Position numbers and translations under genes: made by a program
Shown here: one piece after another, positions 1 to 8,775 of the stretch
Numbering within the stretch: the stretch's first letter is position 1
Layout: every line of letters begins with the position of its first letter
Assembly (NCBI RefSeq): GCF_001633105.1
Contig: NZ_LUKZ01000023.1
Span: 112,873 to 150,388, forward strand
Direction of reading: 5' to 3'
DNA from: Acidovorax sp. GW101-3H11
GTDB taxonomy: Bacteria > Pseudomonadota > Gammaproteobacteria > Burkholderiales > Burkholderiaceae_C
DNA: 37,516 bases
The notes under the pieces: generated by a model
Databases searched by the model: none
The model's input: only the letters and a program-made list of their open reading frames with translations
What the model was told of the DNA's origin: nothing

Positions 1-136
1 CCCCCGCCCCGCCGAGGCCTGGTCGGACGGCCCCAACGCCGTGCCGCTCAAGCACATGAAGGCGTTGCTCGAAACGCTGGTGGCGCTCGACGACGTGACC
101 AAGAAAAACGGCTTTCTCGAAAACAACTTTCAGTGA
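1..136 (+). CDS. kdsA: 3-deoxy-D-manno-octulosonate 8-phosphate synthase, C-terminal end (partial)
   Basis: The window opens inside a gene that ends at the TGA at 134-136. The readable tail includes [12 protein letters not shown] and [12 protein letters not shown], which is the usual C-terminus of betaproteobacterial KdsA. The enzyme condenses phosphoenolpyruvate with arabinose 5-phosphate to make KDO 8-phosphate, the precursor of the inner-core sugar of lipopolysaccharide, in the cytoplasm. Only about 44 residues are present. The next gene starts 18 bases downstream, and eno follows it, a gene order common in Comamonadaceae, so this is likely one transcription unit. The identification rests on a short tail plus gene order. 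Confidence 0.85.
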   Translation, partial: PRPAEAWSDGPNAVPLKHMKALLETLVALDDVTKKNGFLENNFQ

Positions 137-153
137 AACCTACGGAGCTCTCT

Positions 154-459
154 ATGACCCCCGCCTACATCATCGTGGACATGAAGGTGTCCAACCCGGA
201 GCAGTACAAGGAATACATGGCAGCCGCCCCGGCGGCGGTCAAGGCCCATGGGGGCGAGTATCTGGTGCGCGGCGGCAAATTCGAAACCATCGAAGGCAAC
301 TGGACGCCCGCCCGCGTGGCCATGCTGCGCTTTCCCAGCTTTGATGCTGCCAAAGCCTTCTATGACGCCGAGATGTACCGTGCCGCACGCGCCAAGCGCG
401 AAGGCGCTACAGAGTTTTTCAATATGGTGTTGGTCGAAGGCGTGAGCGCCCCGGTCTGA
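154..459 (+). CDS. DUF1330 family protein
   Basis: A 101-residue protein with the DUF1330 pattern: an N-terminal beta strand (AYIIVDMKV), then NPEQYKEYM, then GGEYLVRGG, and a central RFPSFDAAKAFYDAEMY. The family has a small alpha/beta dimeric ferredoxin-like fold and no firmly established reaction. I chose the ATG at 154 because a GGAG at 144-147 precedes it at good spacing. A GTG at 133 is in frame but overlaps the kdsA stop and has no ribosome binding site. The gene sits between kdsA and eno, 25 bases upstream of eno, and is probably co-transcribed with both. The family call is solid; the function is unknown. Confidence 0.88.
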   Translation: MTPAYIIVDMKVSNPEQYKEYMAAAPAAVKAHGGEYLVRGGKFETIEGNWTPARVAMLRFPSFDAAKAFYDAEMYRAARAKREGATEFFNMVLVEGVSAPV

Positions 460-484
460 CTCTCTATCTACCTAAAGGAAGTAA

Positions 485-1771
<1,287 letters not shown>

Positions 1772-1805
1772 GCCCCGGCAACTCCTCGCCTGAGCGAGCC
1801 CCGCC

Positions 1806-2084
1806 ATGGTCTCCCGCATCGTCCCCGTCATCCTGCTGGCATTGCTGGGGGCGCTGCACGCCCAGCTCTGGCTGGGGCGGGGCAGCGTGCCGCGCGTCAA
1901 CGAGATGCAGCGGCAGATCGATGCCCAAAAGGCGGCCAATGACCATGCCCGCCAGATCAATGCCCGCCTGACCTCCGAGGTCCACGACCTCAAGGAAGGG
2001 CTGGACATGGTGGAAGAAAAAGCACGCAGCGAATTGGGCATGGTACGGCCCAACGAGGTCTACGTGCAGTTCACGCCCCGCTGA
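1806..2084 (+). CDS. ftsB: Cell division protein FtsB
   Basis: A 92-residue bitopic membrane protein. Residues 4-21 form one transmembrane helix (IVPVILLALLGALHAQLW). A coiled coil follows (VNEMQRQIDAQKAANDHAR and on), then the FtsB-type end EEKARSELGMVRPNEVYVQF. FtsB joins FtsL and FtsQ in the periplasmic side of the divisome and links it to septal peptidoglycan synthesis. The position right after eno is the classic location (the eno-ftsB pair of proteobacteria), which supports the call beyond the short sequence. The ATG at 1806 has only a weak upstream GAGCGAG. The gene is probably translated from the eno transcript. Confidence 0.93.
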   Translation: MVSRIVPVILLALLGALHAQLWLGRGSVPRVNEMQRQIDAQKAANDHARQINARLTSEVHDLKEGLDMVEEKARSELGMVRPNEVYVQFTPR

Positions 2085-2162
2085 GCGGCTGAACAGCCCT
2101 GAACCCTCTTTTTCCCAGCGCGGCACTGGCTGCCAAGCCCGTCTCCTCGCGCTCCGCTGTCC

Positions 2163-2687
2163 GTGCCCACGCCCCCTGCCCCCTTGCCCTCGATTGCCTT
2201 GTTGGGTGCCCCGCACACGGGCGCCGAGGCACTGGCCCGGGCGCTGCGGGCGCGCATCCCGCCTGTGTCGGCGCAGATTGTGGTGGTACCCGCCGCGCTG
2301 GCAGCCCCGCCACAGGCGCAACCCGCGCCCACGCTCCCCGCCGCCACACTGACATTGCTGATGGGCATGGACCTGCCCTGCCCGGCCGAGGACCGCGCCA
2401 CCCAGGAAGCCTTTGACGCGCAGCTGCGCCTGGCGCTGCAGGTTGCGGGTGTGACGTACCGGGTGATCTACGGGCAGGGCGACACGCGGGTAGCGAATGC
2501 ACTGAGTGCTATTAAATCAATAGCTACAAACACTTACCCAACAGGCGGCAACGAGGTATTTGATGTAGAAAACGGGATGCACACCCAGCGGCTGCGCGCC
2601 TGGAACTGCGAAAAATGCAGCGACCCTGTCTGCGAACACCGCCTGTTCACCTCCCTGGTGGACAAACGGCAGGTGCGCCCGGACTGA
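2163..2687 (+). CDS. Conserved hypothetical protein with an in-frame interspersed repeat
   Basis: A 174-residue protein I cannot assign to a named family. The N-terminal half looks like a small alpha/beta domain (SIALLGAPHTGAEALARAL, then TLTLLMGMDLPCPAEDRA, then VTYRVIYGQG). The C-terminus has a cysteine/histidine cluster, CEKCSDPVCEHRLF, that could bind metal. Residues around 115-134 (SAIKSIATNTYPTGG and on) are encoded by one copy of the interspersed repeat (2506-2565), so that stretch is likely a tolerated insert between NAL and the tail. The start is a GTG at 2163 with no clear ribosome binding site, so it is uncertain. It lies 78 bases after ftsB on the same strand and converges on the CZB gene. 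Confidence 0.7.
   Translation: MPTPPAPLPSIALLGAPHTGAEALARALRARIPPVSAQIVVVPAALAAPPQAQPAPTLPAATLTLLMGMDLPCPAEDRATQEAFDAQLRLALQVAGVTYRVIYGQGDTRVANALSAIKSIATNTYPTGGNEVFDVENGMHTQRLRAWNCEKCSDPVCEHRLFTSLVDKRQVRPD
2506..2565 (+). repeat. Interspersed two-hairpin repeat, copy 1 (inside the hypothetical gene)
   Basis: The AT-rich stem GCTATTaaatcAATAGC (2508-2524) is followed by CTACAAACACTTACCCA and a tail ending GTATTTGAT. AT-rich DNA stands out sharply here from the GC-rich gene around it. It is read in frame as SAIKSIATNTYPTGGNEVF. Orientation is taken as forward, with the GCTAT stem first. Confidence 0.75.
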
Positions 2688-2706
2688 ACCTTCAGGCTCT
2701 CAGCCC

Positions 2707-3219
2707 TCACCGGGCGTTGATCCCGTCCTCTGCCAGTGAGCGCACCAGCCCGCGCTGCAGTTCCTTCATCAGCAGCACCACCTGGCTGGAGCCATAGCGG
2801 TAGCCGCCGTTGAGCACCTGCACCGCCTTGTCCCATTCGCCTTGCTGGGCCAGCTCGACCAGGGTGGCGGCCTGCTCATGGAAATACTGGTAGCGCGCCA
2901 CCAGCAGTGGAAACGCCGGTTGGTCTCCCAGCACCTCGCCCCCCACGCCCTGCAGCCAGCGGCCCAGCACGCTGTGGTCCACGCGGCGTATCAGGGCCGG
3001 GTCCAGCCCGACGGTGGTGCGGCCCTCCAGGTAGTCCATCAGGCGGGCTTTCCAGCGTTCATGGGCGTTGATGGCGGCATCAATGTCCAGGGTGGCCAGC
3101 AGGCTGTCGCCACGGCGCGAGTCGAGCGCTGCTGCGCTGTCGAACAGCACCTGGGCGGGCGCGGCAGCAACAGCCGGAACGGCACGGCGGACTCCCAGAA
3201 CGCGACGCAGTAACTCCAT
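2707..3219 (-). CDS. Stand-alone CZB-like (chemoreceptor zinc-binding) domain protein with lost ligands
   Basis: A 170-residue soluble protein. Residues 45-125 match the CZB four-helix pattern: AINAHERWKARL, then DHSVLGRWLQGVGGE, then FPLLVARYQYFHEQAATL. In CZB domains zinc is held by three His and one Cys (H...CxLGxW...HxxFH). Here the first His (H53) and last His (H114) remain, but the Cys position is S83 and the middle His is Y110. Zinc binding in the usual way is therefore doubtful. There is no membrane segment or signalling domain, so it is not a receptor itself. The ATG at 3219 has an upstream GAGGG. It converges on the hypothetical gene ending at 2687. CZB proteins normally sense zinc or oxidants; the role here is unknown. 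Confidence 0.72.
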   Translation of the reverse strand: MELLRRVLGVRRAVPAVAAAPAQVLFDSAAALDSRRGDSLLATLDIDAAINAHERWKARLMDYLEGRTTVGLDPALIRRVDHSVLGRWLQGVGGEVLGDQPAFPLLVARYQYFHEQAATLVELAQQGEWDKAVQVLNGGYRYGSSQVVLLMKELQRGLVRSLAEDGINAR

Positions 3220-3445
3220 GACACCCTCGGAACAGGTTTTCTCAGATCCATCAGCGGCGATATGCCGCTGCCACAGCGCACGCGGCGCCCCTGCCCCGCG
3301 CTGCTGCCGGAACAGGCGCCGCGCGATGGCCCATGAATCTTAGGCGGGGATGGAGAAATCGAATGTCAACGATGGTCAGCCGTACAGGGGGCCTGCAGGC
3401 AACCTTGGCACCCCTGCAGAAGGCTGCGTGACCGGCCCCCGGGGC

Positions 3446-4438
3446 TTACTGGACGCCCGTGGGCCCCGGCGGCTGGCTGGCGGCGGGCGAGACAAAAATC
3501 TGCGCCGCATCCACCGCATCGAACCGGTACTGCTGGCCGCAGAACTCGCAGCCCACCTCAATGTCGTCGCGCTCGGCGAGGATGCTCTCGGCCTCTTCCG
3601 CACCCAGGTTGCGCAGCATGTTGCTCACGCGTTCACGGCTGCAGGTGCAGGCAAAACGCGGGCCGCTGGCACCCTGCTGCGGCTCGAAGCGCAGCAGCTT
3701 TTCTTCCCAGAACAGGCGGCGCAGGATGGTGTCCACATCCAGCGTCAACAACTCTTCGCGGGTCAGGCTCGCGGCCAGGTGCGCAATGCGGTTGTAGTCC
3801 TCGTTGCGGCCGATCTGGTCTTCGTTCTCGCGGTGCGAGAGGCCCGCAGCCAGGTTGCCCTCGCCCTTGATGGGCATGCGCTGGATCAGCAGGCCTGCTG
3901 CCACCTGGTCGTTGGCACCCAGTACCAGGATGGTGTCGAGCTGCTCGGACTGCAGCATGTAGTGCTGCAGCACGTCCGACAGGCGTTCCAGCTTTTCGTG
4001 GTGGTCGCCGTGCAGCGGCACCACGCCCTGGTAGGGCTGCTGGCCGGGGTGGCGGTCCTTGGGGTCCAGCGTGATGGCGCAGCGGCCACCGCCGCCCACG
4101 TTGACCATCTGGCTCAGCTTCGCATCCGGCAGCACCTCGCCATTCACGGTGGCCGTGGCGCGCAGACTCAGGTCGGACTGCACCTCGGCCACGGCCAGCT
4201 TCACGGGGCCGTCGCCAAACACCTGCAGCACCAGCGCACCGTTGAACTTGATGTTGGACTGCATGAGCACCCCCGCCGCCGCCATCTCGCCCAGAAGCTC
4301 GCTCACGGGCGCGGGGTAGGCGCCCGTGCTGGTGTTGCTGGCGCGGCGGCGCAGGATTTCGGTCCAGGCATCGGTCAGGCGCACGATCATGCCGCGCACA
4401 GGCAGGCCATCAAAAAGAAACTTGTGGAGTTCAGACAC
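3446..4438 (-). CDS. hslO: Redox-regulated chaperone Hsp33
   Basis: A 330-residue protein matching Hsp33. The N-terminal substrate-binding domain contains FDGLPVRGMIVRLTDAW and VNGEVLPDAKLSQMVNVGGGG. The C-terminal redox switch has the four zinc cysteines as CxC (C264, C266 in FACTCSRE) and CxxC (C297, C300 in GCEFCGQQY). In the reduced cell the cysteines hold zinc and the chaperone is off. Oxidants such as hypochlorite release zinc and switch on its holdase activity against unfolding proteins. The predicted start is a GTG at 4438 with a weak ribosome binding site. The gamma-carbonic-anhydrase gene ends 47 bases upstream on the same strand, so the two may be co-transcribed. The family call is firm; the start is less certain. 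Confidence 0.96.
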   Translation of the reverse strand: MSELHKFLFDGLPVRGMIVRLTDAWTEILRRRASNTSTGAYPAPVSELLGEMAAAGVLMQSNIKFNGALVLQVFGDGPVKLAVAEVQSDLSLRATATVNGEVLPDAKLSQMVNVGGGGRCAITLDPKDRHPGQQPYQGVVPLHGDHHEKLERLSDVLQHYMLQSEQLDTILVLGANDQVAAGLLIQRMPIKGEGNLAAGLSHRENEDQIGRNEDYNRIAHLAASLTREELLTLDVDTILRRLFWEEKLLRFEPQQGASGPRFACTCSRERVSNMLRNLGAEEAESILAERDDIEVGCEFCGQQYRFDAVDAAQIFVSPAASQPPGPTGVQ

Positions 4439-4485
4439 GCAGGGGTTCCAGGAAAAATGAGGTGGCAGGCGGCGGCGATGCCCGC

Positions 4486-5010
4486 TCAGCCGATCTTGTG
4501 CAGGCCGCTTCGGAAGCGGCGCGCATTGTCGATGTAGTGTTGGGCGCTTTGGCGCAAGCCCTCGATCTGCTCGGGCGTGAGTTCGCGCACGGCCTTGGCA
4601 GGGCTACCGATGATCATGGAACCATCGGGAAACTCCTTGCCTTCGGTGACCAGCGCACCCGCGCCCACCAGGCAGTTTTTACCGATCTTGGCGCCGTTGA
4701 GCACCACGGCGCCGATGCCGATCAGCGACTCGTCGCCAATGGTGCAGCCATGCAGCATGACCTGGTGGCCCACCGTCACGCGCTCGCCCACCACCACGGG
4801 CTTGCCAATGTCGGCGTGCAGCACGCTGGCGTCCTGGATGTTGGAGCCCGCGCCGATGGTGATGCTCTCGGTGTCGCCCCGGACCACGGTGCCAAACCAC
4901 ACGCTGGCGTCTTCGCCCAGCACCACGTTGCCCATCACCTGCGCGCTGTCGGCCACCCAGGCCGATGCGGGCACCTGGGGCGCCACGCCATCGAGTTCAT
5001 AAATCGCCAT
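4486..5010 (-). CDS. Gamma-carbonic-anhydrase-like hexapeptide protein (YrdA family)
   Basis: A 174-residue left-handed beta-helix protein built of hexapeptide repeats (for example VVLGEDASVWFGTVVRGD, then ITIGAGSNIQDASVLHAD). The three zinc-ligand histidines of the gamma carbonic anhydrase fold are present at H65, H82 and H87 (SVLHAD and VGHQVMLHG). The C-terminal helix (LTPEQIEGLRQSAQHYIDNA) is typical of the YrdA/CaiE branch. Many members of this branch show weak or no carbonic anhydrase activity, so the reaction is not certain. The start is the ATG at 5010, giving MAIYELDG; an in-frame upstream extension lacks family similarity. It lies upstream of hslO on the same strand and is divergent from the DUF455 gene. 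Confidence 0.93.
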   Translation of the reverse strand: MAIYELDGVAPQVPASAWVADSAQVMGNVVLGEDASVWFGTVVRGDTESITIGAGSNIQDASVLHADIGKPVVVGERVTVGHQVMLHGCTIGDESLIGIGAVVLNGAKIGKNCLVGAGALVTEGKEFPDGSMIIGSPAKAVRELTPEQIEGLRQSAQHYIDNARRFRSGLHKIG

Positions 5011-5125
5011 GCAAAAGTCTCCGTGGGGGGCAGGCATCGGGGCCTGCATTTGGGAATGGGGGAAGCGCCAACCGGCAGCACCCTGCAGCTGCGGGCACCG
5101 TTGGCAACGGCCTAGAATTGTAAGG

Positions 5126-5929
5126 ATGGAGCTTCGCCAACGTGCACTGCAGGTCTTGTGCCTCGCAGACCCTGAACAAAAAGCGGCCGCTGCGCTGGAC
5201 CTGTATGCCCAAGCAGCTACGCTTTCAATAGCAGAAAACACCCCCACCCCGCCCGAGGGCGCAACGGACCTGCCTGGCCGCCCCGCGCGGCCGGAACTGC
5301 GGCGCCACACAGATGTGGCCCGGCGCTCCCCCGCCACCCCCGAAGGCCGCGCGGTGCTGATCCACGCGATTGCCCACATCGAGTTCAACGCCATCAACCT
5401 GGCGCTGGATGCGGTCTGGCGCTTTGGCGGCATGCCACAGGCCTACTACCTCGACTGGATGCTGGTCGCAGCCGAAGAGGCGCAGCATTTCCGCCTGCTG
5501 CGCGACCACTTGCGCAGCCAGGGGCATGACTACGGCGACTTTCCGGCCCACCAGGGCCTGTGGACCATGTGCGAGAAGACGGGCCACGACATCCTGGCCC
5601 GCATGGCCCTGGTGCCGCGCACGCTGGAGGCGCGGGGGCTGGACGCCACGCCCCAGATCCAGGCCAAGCTGCGCCAGGTGGGCACGCCCGACGCGCTGGC
5701 CGCCGTGGCCATTCTGGACACCATCCTGCGCGACGAGGTGGGCCATGTGGCCATCGGCAACCACTGGTACCGCTGGCTGTGCGAACGTGCGGGGCACGAC
5801 CCCGAAACCCACTATGGCACCCTGGTCGCACAATACGAGGCACCGCGCCTGAAGCCCCCGTTCAACGAAGCCGCCCGCCGCAAGGCCGGTTTTACCGACA
5901 ACGAACTGCGCTGGCTGCAGCAGCTCTGA
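5126..5929 (+). CDS. DUF455 ferritin-like protein
   Basis: A 267-residue protein of the DUF455 family, which has a ferritin-like helical bundle related to rubrerythrin. Likely metal-binding residues are visible in AHIEFNAINLALDAVWRF, AAEEAQHFRLLRDHL and LRDEVGHVAIGNHWY, the E...EExxH...DExxH arrangement expected of a di-iron site. The enzymatic role of the family is not established. I chose the ATG at 5126, preceded by TAAGGA, since upstream residues do not look like the family. Residues 16-37 (QKAAAALDLYAQAATLSIAE) derive from an antisense copy of the interspersed repeat at 5172-5236, placed in the N-terminal region before the conserved core. It is divergent from the carbonic-anhydrase-like gene with 115 bases between. 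Confidence 0.9.
   Translation: MELRQRALQVLCLADPEQKAAAALDLYAQAATLSIAENTPTPPEGATDLPGRPARPELRRHTDVARRSPATPEGRAVLIHAIAHIEFNAINLALDAVWRFGGMPQAYYLDWMLVAAEEAQHFRLLRDHLRSQGHDYGDFPAHQGLWTMCEKTGHDILARMALVPRTLEARGLDATPQIQAKLRQVGTPDALAAVAILDTILRDEVGHVAIGNHWYRWLCERAGHDPETHYGTLVAQYEAPRLKPPFNEAARRKAGFTDNELRWLQQL
5172..5236 (-). repeat. Interspersed two-hairpin repeat, copy 2 (inside the DUF455 gene)
   Basis: Read on the reverse strand it begins GCTATTGAAAG, continues TAGCTGCTTGGGCAT and TCCAGCGCAGCGGCCG, and ends CTTTTTGTTCAGG. This follows the other copies in order and spacing. It is translated antisense to the element as QKAAAALDLYAQAATLSIA, sharing the AQAA-x-x-x-IA pattern with copy 7. More diverged than the others, so slightly less certain. 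Confidence 0.62.
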
Positions 5930-6032
5930 TCTTCTGGTTACAGCCGACCTGGCACGGGCTTCTAAAATTCGCTGTGCAGGCCGCCTCAAGCCACCGCTGA
6001 CACCGGCCCCCTCTTTCTTCCATACTCCCGCC

Positions 6033-7301
6033 ATGACTTCACCCACCACACCCGGGCTCTCCCTCACGCCCCCGCCCCCCGGCAACCAGTCTTCGGTCGC
6101 CATGATTGCGCGGCAGGCCATCGTGAACGCGCAGCAGGTGGTAGTGGGCTACGAGCTGTTCAACCGCTCGCGCAGCGGCGCAGCGCACACGGCGGCCACC
6201 GACGTGATCCTGGTCTTCACAGCGCTTTCGCATGCGGGCACCGAAGAGCTGGTGGGCAAGAAGCTCATCTTTGTGAACTGCACGCACGAAAGCCTCTCGG
6301 GCGGCCACCTGGAGCTGGTGGACCCTGACAAGGTGGTGCTGGAGATCCCCCCCCTGGGCCATGCCGCTGCCGAAGAAGTCGCCACCCGCATGCCCATCCT
6401 GGCCGAGCTGCGCAACCGGGGCTTTCACCTGGCGTTCAACCACACCGTGCTGCAGTCGGCCTATGCGCCCTGGCTGCCGCTGGCCGACTACATCAAGCTC
6501 GACCTGTCGGTGCTGGCGCCGGACCAGCTGGCGGTGCTCATCAGCTACGCGGGGCGCAACTCCCAGGCCGAGCTGATCGCAGAGAAGGTCGAAACCGCCC
6601 AGCAGTACGACATGGTGTCGAGCCAGGGCGTGCAGATGTTCCAGGGCTACTGGTTTGCGCGCCCCTCGCTGGTCGAGGCCAAGCTGCTCGCCCCTTCGCA
6701 GGCCAGCATCATCGAACTCATCAACCAGGTGCGCAAACAGGCGAGCACCGACGACATCGAGGAAACCCTCAAAAAGGACGCGGGCCTGGCCTTCAACCTC
6801 ATGCGCCTGATCAACTCGGCAGGTTTTGGCCTGTCGCGCGAGATCACCTCCTTCCGCCAGGCGGTGATGCTCATGGGCCTGAAAAAGCTGTTCCGCTGGG
6901 CGGCGCTGCTGCTCACGGCCTCGCGCGCCGGGGGCACGCCCTCGTCCGTGGGCCAGACGGCCGTGGTGCGGGGCCGCCTCATGGAGTTGCTGGCGCTGGA
7001 GACCCTGCCCGCTGAAGAAGCCGACCAGGCCTTTGTGGTGGGCATCTTCTCGCTGCTCGATGTGATGCTCTCCATGCCCATGGAATCTGCCCTGGGCCTG
7101 CTGAACGTGCCCGAGCCCGTGGCAGCGGCCCTGCTGCGCCGCGAAGGCTTCCTCGGCGACCTGCTCACCCTGGCCGAAGCCTGCGAGTCGAGCGACGATG
7201 CCGTCTTTGACCGCACGGCAGGGCTGCTGCACCTGACCAGCCAGCAAATCAACTTTGCCCACCTGCAGGCGCTGGCCTGGGCGGACCACCTGGGCGACTG
7301 A
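6033..7301 (+). CDS. EAL-HDOD signalling protein, degenerate EAL domain (first of a tandem pair)
   Basis: A 422-residue cytoplasmic protein. Residues about 25-225 form an EAL-like domain and about 220-410 an HDOD domain (INQVRKQASTDDIEETLKKD, NLMRLINSAGF, GLKKLFRWAALLL). The EAL core is degenerate: the EAL signature is YELFNRS, and the catalytic DDFGTG loop is replaced by LAFNHTVLQ, although YIKLD, EKVET and FQGYWFARP are kept. It is therefore probably not a working c-di-GMP phosphodiesterase. Related YuxH/CdgJ-type EAL-HDOD proteins act in motility or stress control as binding or scaffold proteins. A close paralogue follows 102 bases downstream on the same strand. The ATG at 6033 is the first that gives the full domain. 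The biological role here is not known. Confidence 0.9.
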   Translation: MTSPTTPGLSLTPPPPGNQSSVAMIARQAIVNAQQVVVGYELFNRSRSGAAHTAATDVILVFTALSHAGTEELVGKKLIFVNCTHESLSGGHLELVDPDKVVLEIPPLGHAAAEEVATRMPILAELRNRGFHLAFNHTVLQSAYAPWLPLADYIKLDLSVLAPDQLAVLISYAGRNSQAELIAEKVETAQQYDMVSSQGVQMFQGYWFARPSLVEAKLLAPSQASIIELINQVRKQASTDDIEETLKKDAGLAFNLMRLINSAGFGLSREITSFRQAVMLMGLKKLFRWAALLLTASRAGGTPSSVGQTAVVRGRLMELLALETLPAEEADQAFVVGIFSLLDVMLSMPMESALGLLNVPEPVAAALLRREGFLGDLLTLAEACESSDDAVFDRTAGLLHLTSQQINFAHLQALAWADHLGD

Positions 7302-7403
7302 CGCGGCCCCTGGCAGCGCTGCTGTGCTGCCATCCATTGGTTCGCGGCAGGGCCACGGGGGTCTAGAATCGCCAGGAATCAGCCTTTCACTACAGCAGAC
7401 CCC

Positions 7404-8684
7404 ATGTCGAGCACACCTGAACAAGACACCCCGGACGCTGCATCCCCAGCGGTGGAGCCGGTGGACGAGAACCTCGCCATCATTGCCCGCCAGGCCATCG
7501 TGGACGAAAGCCGAGCGGTTTATGGCTACGAGCTGTTCGACCGCTCCACAGCCTCCGACTCGCACACCGCTGCCAGCGACGCCGCCCTGCTGTTCAACGC
7601 CCTGTCGTACGCAGGCACCGAGGCCCTGGTGGGCAAAAAGACGGTGTTCATCAACTGCACGCACGACAGCCTCTCCGGCGGCCACCTGGAGCTGATCCAC
7701 CCCGAAAAGGTGGTGCTCGAAGTCCCGCCCCTGCCCGATGGCGCCACGCCGGAAGAAATCGAAGGCCGCCTGCCCACGCTGGAGGCGCTGCGCACGCGCG
7801 GCTTCCGCCTGGCGTTTGACCAGCAGGCCCTCAAGCGCGCCTACACCAGCTGGCTGCCCCTGGCAGCCTTCATCAAGCTGGACATGCAGGCCTTCAAGCC
7901 CGAGCTGGCCGCGCCGCTGGTCAAATTTGCCACCACCCACAGCAAGGCCACCCTGGTGGCCGAAAAGGTCGAGACTGCCGAGCAGTACGAGCTGATGAAG
8001 GGCCTGGGCGTGAAACTGTTCCAGGGCTACTGGTTCGCCCTGCCCTCGCTGGTCAAGGCCACCACCATCCGGCCCTCGCAGGCCACGATCATCCAGCTCA
8101 TCAACCTGGTGCGCAAACAGGCCAGCACGGCCGAAATCGAAGACCTGCTCAAGAAAGACCCCACGCTGTCTTTCAACCTGCTGCGCTTCATCAACTCGTC
8201 GGGTTTTGGCCTGTCGTGCGAGATCACCTCGTTCCGCCACGCGGTGATGATCCTGGGCCTGAAGAAACTTTTCCGCTGGGCGGCCCTGTTGATGACCACC
8301 TCGCGCGCGGGGGGCGCGCCACCCGCCGTGGGCCAGACCGCCGTGGTGCGTGGCCGCCTGATGGAATTGCTGGCTGCCGAGCTGCTGCCACCCGAAGAAT
8401 GCGACAACGCCTTTGTGGTGGGCGTGTTCTCGCTGCTGGACACCATGCTGGGCGTGCCGCTCGAAAAGGCACTGGAGTCCGTGGCCCTGCCCGAGCCCGT
8501 GATGGACGCGCTGCTGCGCGGCACCGGTGTGTTCGCCCCCTTCCTGGAGCTGACCAAGGCCTGCGAAAGCGGCGACGAAGTGGCCTTTGCCAAGAACGCC
8601 GATGCGCTGCACCTGTCCAACCGCCAGGTCAACTGGGCCCACCTGCAAGCGCTGACCTGGGCTGAAAGCCTCAACGAGGAGTGA
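7404..8684 (+). CDS. EAL-HDOD signalling protein, degenerate EAL domain (second of a tandem pair)
   Basis: A 426-residue paralogue of the preceding protein, collinear over its whole length and roughly two thirds identical by eye (both have NCTH-[DE]-SLSGGHLEL, FQGYWFA-x-PSLV and SCEITSF or SREITSF). The EAL signature is YELFDRS and the catalytic loop reads LAFDQQALK, so it too should lack phosphodiesterase activity. The HDOD part contains NLVRKQASTAEIEDLLKKD and LLRFINSSGFG. The N-terminal 25 residues differ from its partner and are acidic and proline-rich. The separation of 102 bases with a TAGAAT box at 7364-7369 suggests it may have its own promoter. A strong terminator closes the unit at 8724-8755. 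Confidence 0.9.
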   Translation: MSSTPEQDTPDAASPAVEPVDENLAIIARQAIVDESRAVYGYELFDRSTASDSHTAASDAALLFNALSYAGTEALVGKKTVFINCTHDSLSGGHLELIHPEKVVLEVPPLPDGATPEEIEGRLPTLEALRTRGFRLAFDQQALKRAYTSWLPLAAFIKLDMQAFKPELAAPLVKFATTHSKATLVAEKVETAEQYELMKGLGVKLFQGYWFALPSLVKATTIRPSQATIIQLINLVRKQASTAEIEDLLKKDPTLSFNLLRFINSSGFGLSCEITSFRHAVMILGLKKLFRWAALLMTTSRAGGAPPAVGQTAVVRGRLMELLAAELLPPEECDNAFVVGVFSLLDTMLGVPLEKALESVALPEPVMDALLRGTGVFAPFLELTKACESGDEVAFAKNADALHLSNRQVNWAHLQALTWAESLNEE

Positions 8685-8723
8685 CACCCCTGCCTGCAGC
8701 GCGTATTTGCCGCTGCCCCAAGC

Positions 8724-8755
8724 AAAAGGGCCCTGGTCATCCAGGGCCCTTTTTT
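8724..8755 (+). terminator. Rho-independent terminator after the EAL-HDOD pair
   Basis: A perfect GC-rich stem AGGGCCCTGG / CCAGGGCCCT with a TCAT loop is followed by a run of six T. The A-run on the left arm means it can also work on the reverse strand, for the Bug gene that ends at 8776. Confidence 0.93.
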
Positions 8756-8775
8756 CGTTCACGAGGGAGCGCGTA

